8,269 nt of DNA from DATBFX01 sp036558305 (lineage in GTDB: Bacteria; Chloroflexota; Chloroflexia; Thermomicrobiales; UBA6265), in assembly GCA_036558305.1 (NCBI GenBank), contig DATBFX010000585.1, positions 1-8,269 of the forward strand. The letters are read 5' to 3'. Below are positions 1 to 5,914 of this stretch, piece after piece; within the stretch, counting starts at the first letter, position 1, and every line of letters begins with the position of its first letter. A program made the translations under genes and the position numbers. The notes below the pieces were generated by a model, which saw nothing but the letters and a program-made list of their open reading frames with translations, did not search any database and had not been told where the DNA came from.

Positions 1-7
1 GGCAAGG

Positions 8-26
8 AAAAAGGACGACGAGTCCT
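8..26 (-). terminator. Candidate intrinsic terminator after the leftward sugar-binding operon
   Basis: Read on the minus strand, a 5-bp stem (22-26 pairing with 12-16, AGGAC/GTCCT) with a 5-nt loop runs directly into five T residues (12-8). It lies about 70 bp past the stop codon of the 97-1413 gene, where the leftward operon could end. The stem is short, so it may be a weak terminator or chance. If real, no ABC permease is co-transcribed just downstream. Confidence 0.4.
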
Positions 27-98
27 CGCCTTTCCGCCTTCTTGCCTCCCCGCCTCTCCGCCTCTCTGGTCCTTGCCGCCTTGCCGCCTTGCCGCCTT
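27..98. repeat. Degenerate 8-bp-period tandem array at the 3' end of the binding-protein gene
   Basis: Cut from position 27 in steps of eight, the sequence gives nine units, pyrimidine-rich on the plus strand. They include two adjacent copies of cgcctctc (51-66) and three perfect copies of gccgcctt (75-98); the others are variants and one (67-74) is poorly conserved. The last perfect unit runs into the TTA (97-99) that is the stop codon of the leftward gene. In addition, positions 1-8 and 70-77 are an 8-bp inverted repeat. The transcript would be purine-rich. Function is unknown; a 3'-end mRNA element or slippage-derived filler is possible. Confidence 0.65.
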
Positions 99-1413
99 AC
101 GGCTGCGGCGTCGCCAGCGGCGTCGCCATTTGCTTATCGACCGAGTCTTGCAGTTTGGTGGCGAAGACGCTCGGGTCGGTCTTGGTGTCGAAACCGGCGT
201 TGCCCTCTTCGGTCCAGACCTGGCCGATGTTGAGGGTCGGCCACCGCTCGTACCAGACGGGGATGTCGAGCGGGCTGTTGACCATCTCGGTCAGGATCGG
301 GTCGCCCGTCGGTTCGACGCCCTGCACCACCGGCAGCAGGCTGATGTTGGCGTTCATCGACTTCGCCCCCTCCGGGCTGACGACCCAGCGGAGGAAGGTG
401 ATCGCCGCGTCCTTCTTGGCCTCGCTGAGCTTGGCGTTGGCGGCGTACATGACCGACATGCCCGTGTTGGTCACCTGCTTCTTGACCCCGTCCGGCGACG
501 GCCAGTAGAAGAAGCCGAGTTGGGCGTTCGGGTCGATCTCGTAGTACCCGGCGAGGTCGGCCGAGCCGCAGTCCATCATCGCCGTCTGCTTGGAGGCGAA
601 CAGCGCCTTCGATTCGGCGTAAACCGTGCCCAGGAAATTCGGCTGGTAGTACGGGATCCAGTCGCGCATCTCCTGGATGACCCTGACCCCGTCCTCGTCG
701 TTGAGTTTCTTGGTCCCGGCCTGGACCGCGTCGAATCCTTCCTGACCGAGCAGCGCCGAGGCGAGACCGATGTAGTTGAAGTAGGAGAGGCTGCCGTCCT
801 TGACGGCGATCGAGTAAGGCGTGATGTTCTTGCCCTTCAGCGTCTCCATCGCCGTCCTCAACTCGTCCCAGGTCGCCGGTTCGGCGGTGATGCCGGCCTT
901 GTCGAAGAGGTCCTGGTGGTAGCAGATGCCGACGGTGTAACGACCGCTCGGCGCCGCCCAGACCTTGTCTTCGACGGTCACCGCGTCCTGCGCGGCCGGG
1001 ATCACCTGGCTCAGGTCGATCTGCCCGGTGATGTCCATGATCAGCCCGCTCTGGATGTCGATGTCGAGCTGCGGCCGGGCGAAGGCGCCCCAAAGATCCG
1101 GACCGGACCCGGCGGAGAGAGCGGTGTTGAGTTTGGCCTTCCACTGGTCGGTCGGGGTCATCGAGACGTCGATCTCGATCCCGGGATTGGCGGCGGTGAA
1201 GTCGGCCAGCATCTTCTTGAACGGTTCGAGCAATTCGGGGAACTGCTCCCAAAGCGACAGCTTGACCGTGTCGGCGTGCCGGTTGACGAACGGCGCGGCC
1301 GGCCGGCTGGGCGCGGCCCCGGCGCGGTTCGCCAGCACGGCCGCGGCGCCCGCGCCGGCGGTCGCGCCGAGCAGGCGGCGGCGATTGATCGTGCGATCGC
1401 AAACGTCGGACAT
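97..1413 (-). CDS. ABC-type sugar-binding protein, Tat-exported (paralogue 1)
   Basis: This 438-residue protein looks like an extracellular solute-binding protein of the carbohydrate (MalE/UgpB-like, cluster 1) class, which captures a sugar outside the membrane and hands it to an ABC permease. The N-terminus has a twin-arginine motif (NRRRLL, residues 10-15), an Ala/Gly-rich stretch and an A-x-A-like site near residue 33. There is no lipobox Cys. The mature part begins near residue 47 (VKLSLWEQFP) and contains the typical NPGIEI and SGSGPD-like (AGSGPDLW, 101-108) segments; WYERWPT lies near 387-393. Cys164 and Cys282 are both kept in the paralogue at 2239-3540. The C-terminus ends in an Ala/Thr/Pro tail. 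The ATG is chosen because a strong GGAGGAG lies just upstream. It is the last gene of a leftward cluster, 43 bp after the SIS gene. No permease is seen, and the ligand cannot be assigned. Confidence 0.9.
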   Translation of the reverse strand: MSDVCDRTINRRRLLGATAGAGAAAVLANRAGAAPSRPAAPFVNRHADTVKLSLWEQFPELLEPFKKMLADFTAANPGIEIDVSMTPTDQWKAKLNTALSAGSGPDLWGAFARPQLDIDIQSGLIMDITGQIDLSQVIPAAQDAVTVEDKVWAAPSGRYTVGICYHQDLFDKAGITAEPATWDELRTAMETLKGKNITPYSIAVKDGSLSYFNYIGLASALLGQEGFDAVQAGTKKLNDEDGVRVIQEMRDWIPYYQPNFLGTVYAESKALFASKQTAMMDCGSADLAGYYEIDPNAQLGFFYWPSPDGVKKQVTNTGMSVMYAANAKLSEAKKDAAITFLRWVVSPEGAKSMNANISLLPVVQGVEPTGDPILTEMVNSPLDIPVWYERWPTLNIGQVWTEEGNAGFDTKTDPSVFATKLQDSVDKQMATPLATPQP

Positions 1414-1456
1414 CGGCTCTCCTCCTCTTCATCACACGACGAATGATGCCAACGTG

Positions 1457-2128
1457 TCAATGGTCCCCGTCCGTCTGATACCCCACGTGGGTCGAATGAT
1501 ACGCGGCAAGCAGCGCGGTGTTGCGCGCCGTCGCGCCGGTCACCTGCATGCTCTGCCACAGCAACGGCGGTTGGCCGGCGGCGGCCAACCGCGCCACCGC
1601 CTCCGCCACGATCATCCAGCCGGCCAGCACCACTGCGACGCCCGAGCCGGGGATGATCGGAAACGTCCCGTCCGGCGAGGTCAGTTCGCCGTCGCCGGTC
1701 TGGCCGCCGAGGTCGATCACGAGGTCGGCGCATTCGTAGAGCTTCTTGCCCGAGGGGTGCTCCGCGATCACCGCCGGGTCGGTCTCGTACGGCAACTGCG
1801 TGAGCGCGATACTGGTCGCCCCCCGCTCTCGCGCGATCCGCGCCGTCTCCACCGTCAGAAACGTCGTCCCGGCGTTGGTGCCGATCAGGACCACGTCCCC
1901 GGCCTCGATCGCGATCGGGTCGTCGAGGATGTGAATCGCCATCAACCCGCCCGCCCGGAACGTCAACTCGTCGTGCAGGCAATGCGTCGTCTTGGCTACC
2001 CAGGCCCGATGCCCGCCGCCGATGGCCTCCGCCACCATCGCCCCCGCCCGCTCGATCGCCGGCAGTTGCTCCCGCCCCAGCCGCTCCAGCCGCGACATCA
2101 TCGCCTCGTAGTACGCGCGTGCGGTCAT
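1457..2128 (-). CDS. SIS-domain phosphosugar-binding protein (COG4821-like)
   Basis: This 223-residue cytoplasmic protein looks like a single sugar-isomerase (SIS) domain. An N-terminal helical part (residues 1-40) is followed by a phosphate-loop-like GTNAGTT (83-89). The segment HPSGKKLYECADLVIDLGG (124-142) closely resembles the HSSGKKLYE-ADVVID signature I recall for COG4821 'sugar isomerase domain' proteins. The family position usually reading GxGHS is replaced by AKTTHC (45-50), so ligand specificity may differ. SIS domains bind or isomerise phosphosugars; the exact reaction is unknown. It lies between two sugar-binding-protein genes on the same strand, which suggests handling of the imported sugar after phosphorylation, or sensing of it. 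AAGGA lies 6 nt before the ATG. The 43-bp gap to the downstream gene supports co-transcription. Confidence 0.82.
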   Translation of the reverse strand: MTARAYYEAMMSRLERLGREQLPAIERAGAMVAEAIGGGHRAWVAKTTHCLHDELTFRAGGLMAIHILDDPIAIEAGDVVLIGTNAGTTFLTVETARIARERGATSIALTQLPYETDPAVIAEHPSGKKLYECADLVIDLGGQTGDGELTSPDGTFPIIPGSGVAVVLAGWMIVAEAVARLAAAGQPPLLWQSMQVTGATARNTALLAAYHSTHVGYQTDGDH

Positions 2129-2140
2129 TCCATTTCCTTG

Positions 2141-2235
2141 AGCCGCTAGCCGCTAGCTATTGCTGCAACTGAGTCCGGCGCCTCAAATCGGACAGCGCCG
2201 ATCCCCTAGCGGCTAGCGGCTAGCGGCTAGCCGCT
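2141..2235. repeat. Opposed 7-bp tandem arrays forming a long inverted repeat between two operon genes
   Basis: The left arm has two copies of agccgct (2141-2154). The right arm has three copies of ctagcgg (2206-2226) followed by the inverted form (2227-2235). At least 15 bp of the left arm (2141-2155) pair perfectly with the right arm in two registers (2207-2221 or 2214-2228). The right arm also holds a 14-bp perfect palindrome (2222-2235). The loop contains its own stem, CGGCGC (2176-2181) with GCGCCG (2195-2200). The element starts 3 bp past the stop codon of the 2239-3540 gene and ends 12 bp before the SIS start. It has no T-run. It could act as a 3' mRNA stabiliser or a partial attenuator, or be a REP-like element. 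Confidence 0.8.
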
Positions 2236-2238
2236 CCG

Positions 2239-3540
2239 TTACGCCTCCGGCGTCGCGATCTGCTTGTCGACGGCCGCCTGGAGTTTGGCGGCGAAGTCCT
2301 CCGGCGGGGTGTTGGTGTCGAAACCGGCGTTGCCTTCCTCGGTCCAGACGTCGCCGATGGTCAGGGTCGGCCAGCGCTCGTACCAGACCGGGACGTCGAG
2401 CGGGGTGTTGACCATCTCGGTCAGGATCGGGTCGCCGGCCGGTTCGACCCCCTGCACCACCGGCAACACCTTGTTGTGTTGGGCGACCGAGGTGCCGCCC
2501 TCCGGCGTCACCAACCACTTGGCGAACGCGAGCGCGGCATCCTTCTTGTCCTCGGCCAGTTTGGCGTTGAAGTTGAAGATGACGTTCATGCCGGTATTGG
2601 TGCACTGCTTCTTGCTGGCGTCGGGCACCGGCCAGTAGAAGAAGCCGAGTTGGGCGTTCGGGTCGATCTGGTAGTACCCGGAGAGGTCGGCCGAGCCGCA
2701 GTCCATCATCGCCGTCTGCTTGGAGGCGAACAGCGCCTTCGATTCGGCGTAAACCGTGCCCAGGTAGTTCTGCTGATAGTAGGGGATCCAGTTCCGCATC
2801 TCCTGGATCGCCGTCACCGCATCCTCGTCGGTCAGCTTCTTGCTGCCGTCGAGGATCGCGTTGAAGCCTTCGAGGCCGAGGACCGCGGAGGCGAGACCGA
2901 TGTAGTTGAAGTAGGAGAGGCTGCCGTCCTTGACGGCGATCGAGTAGGGCGTGATGTTCTTGCCCTTGAGCTGGTCCATCGCCGCCTTCATCTCGTCCCA
3001 GGTGGTCGGTTCGGCAGTCACCCCACCTTTGTCGAACAGGTCCTTGTGGTAGCAGATGCCGACCGTGTAGCGACCGGTCGGGATCGCCCAAACTTTGCCG
3101 TCGACCGTCACGGCGTCTTTGGCGACGTCGGTCAAGGTCGAGACGTCGACGTCGGCAGTCAGGTCGAGGATGAGCCCGGTTTTGACGTCGATGTCGAGTT
3201 GCGGCTTGCTATTGGCCATCCAGATGTCGGGACCGGAGCCGGAGTTGAGGGCCGAATTGATCTTGGCCTTGAACTGATCGGTCGGCGTCATCGAGATCTC
3301 GATGTCGATCCCCGGATTGGTCTTCTTGAAGTCGTCGACGATCGCGTTGAAGGCGTCCGACTCCTCGGGAAAGAACCCCCAGAGACTGAGTTTCACCTCG
3401 TCGGCGTTGCGCCGGAAAAAGGGCGCACCCGGCCGTGCCGGGGCCGCACCCGCGCCCGCCGTCAACAGGGCGCCGCCGACGCCCAGCGATGCGCCCAGGA
3501 ACCGTCGCCGAGAGACCGTGGAGATACGCGTCGTCGTCAC
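2239..3540 (-). CDS. ABC-type sugar-binding protein, Tat-exported (paralogue 2)
   Basis: This 433-residue protein is a carbohydrate-class extracellular solute-binding protein, collinear with the 97-1413 product without gaps from about residue 46. It has a textbook Tat signal (SRRRFLG, residues 10-16, then an Ala/Gly/Leu-rich stretch and AGAAPA) and no lipobox Cys, so the mature protein is probably released or wall-held. Recognisable segments are NPGIDIEISM (76-85), SGSGPDIW (100-107) and WYERWPT (386-392). Cys163 and Cys281 match the paralogue; Cys313 is unique. The start is GTG: AGGAGG lies 6 nt upstream and no ATG fits. It is the first gene after the strong promoter at 3676-3703, so it is likely the most highly expressed gene of the cluster. 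The two paralogues may bind related ligands of one pathway. The sugar is unknown. Confidence 0.9.
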   Translation of the reverse strand: MTTTRISTVSRRRFLGASLGVGGALLTAGAGAAPARPGAPFFRRNADEVKLSLWGFFPEESDAFNAIVDDFKKTNPGIDIEISMTPTDQFKAKINSALNSGSGPDIWMANSKPQLDIDVKTGLILDLTADVDVSTLTDVAKDAVTVDGKVWAIPTGRYTVGICYHKDLFDKGGVTAEPTTWDEMKAAMDQLKGKNITPYSIAVKDGSLSYFNYIGLASAVLGLEGFNAILDGSKKLTDEDAVTAIQEMRNWIPYYQQNYLGTVYAESKALFASKQTAMMDCGSADLSGYYQIDPNAQLGFFYWPVPDASKKQCTNTGMNVIFNFNAKLAEDKKDAALAFAKWLVTPEGGTSVAQHNKVLPVVQGVEPAGDPILTEMVNTPLDVPVWYERWPTLTIGDVWTEEGNAGFDTNTPPEDFAAKLQAAVDKQIATPEA

Positions 3541-3637
3541 CGTGGTCCTCCTCTTCCGTGCTGCGATGTGGTCGACCGCTTGCCCCCGGCTCGTGCCGGA
3601 CCCGACACCCCGCGACCGCGGCGCCGGAACCGCGCCT

Positions 3638-3654
3638 GTTTCATTGAATGAAAC
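3638..3654. promoter_or_regulatory. Perfect 17-bp palindrome, probable operator
   Basis: GTTTCATT-G-AATGAAAC is a perfect inverted repeat with one central base. It lies roughly 14-30 nt downstream of the expected transcription start of the 3676-3703 promoter, a classical position for a repressor. A second, 11-bp palindrome (CGGCA-T-TGCCG, 3654-3664) abuts it. TTTCA/TGAAA half-sites are known for IclR-type regulators such as KdgR, but the regulator is not in this window and the family assignment is a guess. Confidence 0.7.
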
Positions 3655-3675
3655 GGCATTGCCGAGAGTGGGGCG

Positions 3676-3703
3676 ATTATATCGGCTCGGGACGGCGTGT
3701 CAA
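3676..3703 (-). promoter_or_regulatory. Consensus sigma-70 promoter of the sugar-binding operon
   Basis: On the minus strand TTGACA (3703-3698) and TATAAT (3681-3676) are separated by 16 bp. Both hexamers match the consensus perfectly, which is striking in such GC-rich DNA. The expected start is near 3668, leaving a leader of about 130 nt before the GTG at 3540. The leader holds the 3638-3654 palindrome and a small CCGGC/GCCGG hairpin (3586-3599). Confidence 0.85.
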
Positions 3704-3779
3704 CGCGGTGCTTTCCATCGGTGAGAAAGTCACGAAAAGAAGCGGGCTGTGCCGGTCACGCTCCTCCCGCCAGGGCACG

Positions 3780-3823
3780 GATCGGCACGACGACGACTGG
3801 TGTCAACCGAACACGTGCCGATC
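3780..3823. repeat. 9-bp inverted repeat straddling the oxidase stop codon
   Basis: gatcggcac (3780-3788) and gtgccgatc (3815-3823) are perfect inverted copies with 26 bp between them that include the TGA stop (3803-3805). It could be a weak 3' hairpin for the leftward oxidase transcript. No T-run follows immediately, so terminator function is doubtful. Confidence 0.4.
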
Positions 3824-5077
3824 GAGAAAGGCGTTGCGGAACGCGCCCCGCGGATCGAGCCGCTCCGCCAGCCGGCGGAAGTCGGGCAGGCGCGGGTAGC
3901 GCGGTTCGAGGTCGCGGGCGGTGGCGACGAAGAGCTTACCCCAGTGCGGCCTGGCCTCGAACGGCGCGAGCGCGGTCTCGATCGCCGGTAGCACGCCCAT
4001 CACCGCCTCCAGATCGGGTTTCCACGAAAAGTGGATGCAGACGGCGTCCGTCCCGTAGGACGAACTCAACCAGAGGTCGTCGGCGGCGACGGTGCGGATC
4101 TCGGAGATGACCAGGTGCGGCCGGAAGGCGGGGGCGAGATCGCGGACCACTCGCAGCGCCTCAACCGCGAAGCGGCGGGGCACCATGCACTCCGATTGGA
4201 ACTCCGCGCCGCTCGCCGCGATCGCCTCCATCCGAAAGTGGGGCAGGCGATCGGCCCACGAACCCGGCACGCCGAGTTGATCCGTCAGGTCCTCGGTCGA
4301 ACGATCCGCGACGGGATGGACGGACCGCGCGGCCGCGCGGGCGCCCAGCAGGTGCTCCCGCAGCGGCGGCGGGTACTCGGGATCGACGCGGGTCTTGAGC
4401 CAGACCTGACCGACATCGTCCCCGTAGTCGAGGAACAGGCTGACGCTGTCCGCGCTCGCCATCACCGCGTCGAACCGCTCGAACAGCACGTCCCAGGGGA
4501 GATGCTCGAAGATCTCCTGCCGCACGAGATAGCTGGGCTGCACGTCGAGCGTGAAGCGGGTCACCACCCCCAGCGCCCCGACACCGACGACCATCCCGGC
4601 GAAGTCGTCGTCGCCCCGCGAGACCCGCAGGACGTCGCCGTCGCTGGTCACCAGTTCGAGCGCCGCCACCGCCGTCGCGAGATTGCCGTTCCTGTCGCCC
4701 GACCCGTGGGTGGCCGTCGCGACGGCGCCGCCGACCGAGATGTGGGGCAGGGAGGCCATGTTGTGCAGCGCCCACCCCTCACGATCGAGCGCCCGGGCGA
4801 GATCGCCGTACCGCATCCCGGCGTTCACCGTCGCGGTCCGCGCGGCGCGGTCGATCTCGATACCTTGATCGAGCCCGTCCAGCACGACCAACTCGGCGGA
4901 GTCCGCGACGTCGTTGAAGGAGTGGCGCGCACCGAGTGCGTGGATCTTCGGCGCCCGCGCCACGATCGCCCGCACCTCCTCGAGCGAAGTCGGCCGATGC
5001 ACCCGCGCCGCCCCGTAGGCGAGGTTTCCCGCCCAGTTCGTCAAACGCGCCGGTTCGGCGCCGCGAACGGTCGTCAT
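3803..5077 (-). CDS. Alditol oxidase-like FAD-dependent oxidase (AldO / arabinonolactone oxidase family)
   Basis: This 424-residue flavoprotein resembles Streptomyces alditol oxidase (418 aa as I recall), which oxidises the C1 hydroxyl of polyols such as xylitol or sorbitol with O2, giving the aldose and H2O2. An N-terminal FAD domain (about 11-180) opens with TNWAGN (13-18). GARHSFND (49-56) carries His52, the expected covalent FAD attachment site (AldO His46). NMASLPHIS (106-114) and THGSG (123-127) follow. The C-terminal substrate domain has EIRT (326-329), HFSW (349-352) and HWGKLF (378-383). Recalled AldO catalytic residues Ser106, Glu320, Arg322 and Lys375 align with Ser109, Glu326, Arg328 and Lys381; AldO Thr345 is Ser351 here. 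The ATG at 5077 gives family length. The frame stays open to 5197, but those 40 residues look non-coding. No clear Shine-Dalgarno is seen, only a G-run. A related lactone or polyol substrate is possible. Confidence 0.88.
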   Translation of the reverse strand: MTTVRGAEPARLTNWAGNLAYGAARVHRPTSLEEVRAIVARAPKIHALGARHSFNDVADSAELVVLDGLDQGIEIDRAARTATVNAGMRYGDLARALDREGWALHNMASLPHISVGGAVATATHGSGDRNGNLATAVAALELVTSDGDVLRVSRGDDDFAGMVVGVGALGVVTRFTLDVQPSYLVRQEIFEHLPWDVLFERFDAVMASADSVSLFLDYGDDVGQVWLKTRVDPEYPPPLREHLLGARAAARSVHPVADRSTEDLTDQLGVPGSWADRLPHFRMEAIAASGAEFQSECMVPRRFAVEALRVVRDLAPAFRPHLVISEIRTVAADDLWLSSSYGTDAVCIHFSWKPDLEAVMGVLPAIETALAPFEARPHWGKLFVATARDLEPRYPRLPDFRRLAERLDPRGAFRNAFLDRHVFG

Positions 5078-5216
5078 CGATCGGCCCCCAACACGCACAC
5101 GAAACTCGCCCGCCCATTGTCCCACCACGGCCCGCACGGTGCTCCCACCGCCGTCTCGACCGAGCAGCGCAGACGCGCGGTGGCATTGATCCAGCACAAC
5201 GGCGCCAGAAGCGAGG

Positions 5217-5241
5217 GCGGCCGTCCAATCAGGACGGCCGC
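5217..5241 (-). terminator. Strong 10-bp hairpin after the small-gene pair
   Basis: gcggccgtcc (5217-5226) and ggacggccgc (5232-5241) form a perfect 10-bp GC-rich stem with a 5-nt loop, 32 bp past the stop codon of the leftward DUF2283-like gene and well before the oxidase start. It lacks a T-run on either side. It probably terminates or stabilises the transcript end, possibly Rho-assisted. Confidence 0.6.
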
Positions 5242-5273
5242 GTCGATCGGTACTCGATTGTGGCAGGAATAGA

Positions 5274-5678
5274 TTAGGCGTATGCGAGGGTTCGCAAAAG
5301 CCCGCGGTACGGGCTCAGGAACTCCTGCGGACGCTCTCGCGCGTACCGCCTCCGGAGTTCGCCGACCTCCTCGACGGTGATACCGCGCAGGTCGGCGAAG
5401 TCGAGGTAGACCAGCATGTCGGGGTACTTGGGGACCACGACGCTCAGGAGGTTTTCGATCTGAAACCCAAGTGGCTTCCCCGTCTCTCGATCGACACGCA
5501 GGTAGAGCCCGGCGTTGACCCGCCTCCCGACGCCCGGTCGTTCGGCCGACTCCCGGCCGAAGTAGACGAGGAGCTCGTCACTGTCGCGGTCGTAGCTGAC
5601 GACGATGTCCTTGGCAGGATGCTCGCGGAGGGCCTTCTTGAACTGCCTGCGGGGGGTGCTTAGGGTTGTGCGGACCAT
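5274..5678 (-). CDS. DUF2283-like protein, second gene of an overlapping small-gene pair
   Basis: This 134-residue soluble protein has a basic start (residues 1-20). A core at about 24-80 (VVSYDRDSDELLVYFG, then GLYLRVDRETGKPLGFQIEN) has the DUF2283 pattern: a Y-D-x-x-x-D-x-L-x-x-x-F strand, then a D-x-x-G-x-x-x-G-x-x-I strand. A charged C-terminal extension (95-134) goes beyond the usual short family length. Its ATG lies inside the upstream gene, giving a 19-bp overlap (5660-5678), and a purine-rich GGGAGAGAGGG sits just upstream, so translational coupling is likely. DUF2283 genes often neighbour small DUF4258-type proteins in arrangements resembling toxin-antitoxin pairs (general knowledge, moderate certainty). 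By that analogy this would be the antitoxin or immunity member. No function is shown by the sequence. The frame is open further upstream, but that stretch overlaps the neighbour. Confidence 0.75.
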   Translation of the reverse strand: MVRTTLSTPRRQFKKALREHPAKDIVVSYDRDSDELLVYFGRESAERPGVGRRVNAGLYLRVDRETGKPLGFQIENLLSVVVPKYPDMLVYLDFADLRGITVEEVGELRRRYARERPQEFLSPYRGLLRTLAYA

Positions 5679-5914
5679 AGGACCCTCTCTCCCGGTTCGA
5701 TCACGGACACGGCGTACGCGGTGGTGATCTCGCCGATGTCTTCTCCTCCTTCGGTGGTTCGGTAGCGCACGACGACCTTGAGGAAGTCGGCTCTGTCTGG
5801 TGGCGGCAACACGCCGCGCCGATAGAACACCTCGCGGTCGGCGAACCCGCGATCCCGATTGACTTGGGAAGGGCTCACAATCGTGGTCTCGATCGCCCGT
5901 TCGTTGCCCCGCAT
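5660..5914 (-). CDS. Small DUF4258/PBECR-like protein, possible toxin-type partner; true 5' end unclear
   Basis: The part from the first ATG gives 84 residues. The pattern ETTIVSPSQVNRD-FADREVFYRR (8-33), then DFLKVVVRY (43-51) and GEITTAYAV (60-68), matches small proteins I know as DUF4258- or phage-barnase/RelE-like. In those, a W-x-x-H-I-x-x-x-H-P-E motif precedes an 'x-x-P-x-x-V' helix and strands ending in ITAY. That N-terminal motif is present here, but upstream of the ATG in the same frame (5915-5998). The ATG form would therefore lack a key part, so the real start is probably further upstream or the gene is 5'-damaged. Its stop overlaps the start of the DUF2283-like gene by 19 bp, indicating one transcript. 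Nuclease-toxin function is only an inference. Confidence 0.6.
   Translation of the reverse strand: MRGNERAIETTIVSPSQVNRDRGFADREVFYRRGVLPPPDRADFLKVVVRYRTTEGGEDIGEITTAYAVSVIEPGERVLWSAQP

Noticed and set aside
73..1446. Long plus-strand open frame opposite the first binding-protein gene
   Set aside because: Arg/Gly/Asp-rich composition typical of the antisense frame of GC-rich genes, no domain, and no ribosome-binding site; the minus-strand frame has a clear family match.
2141..2235. CRISPR array
   Set aside because: Units are only 7 bp, directly adjacent, and have no spacers; the same applies to the 8-bp array at 27-98.
2476..3651. Long plus-strand open frame opposite the second binding-protein gene
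   Set aside because: Same low-complexity antisense composition, and it also runs across the promoter/operator of the real gene.
3749..3788. Terminator behind the oxidase from GTGCCG/CGGCAC pairing followed by a T-rich stretch
   Set aside because: The 6-bp stem encloses a loop of about 28 nt and the T-rich part is interrupted; not enough to call.
5078..5197. 40-residue upstream extension of the oxidase
   Set aside because: Not similar to the family, and the ATG at 5077 gives the usual AldO length just before the conserved TNWAGN segment.
4031..5272. Long plus-strand open frame opposite the oxidase
   Set aside because: No recognisable motif; the opposite strand encodes a full oxidase with catalytic residues.
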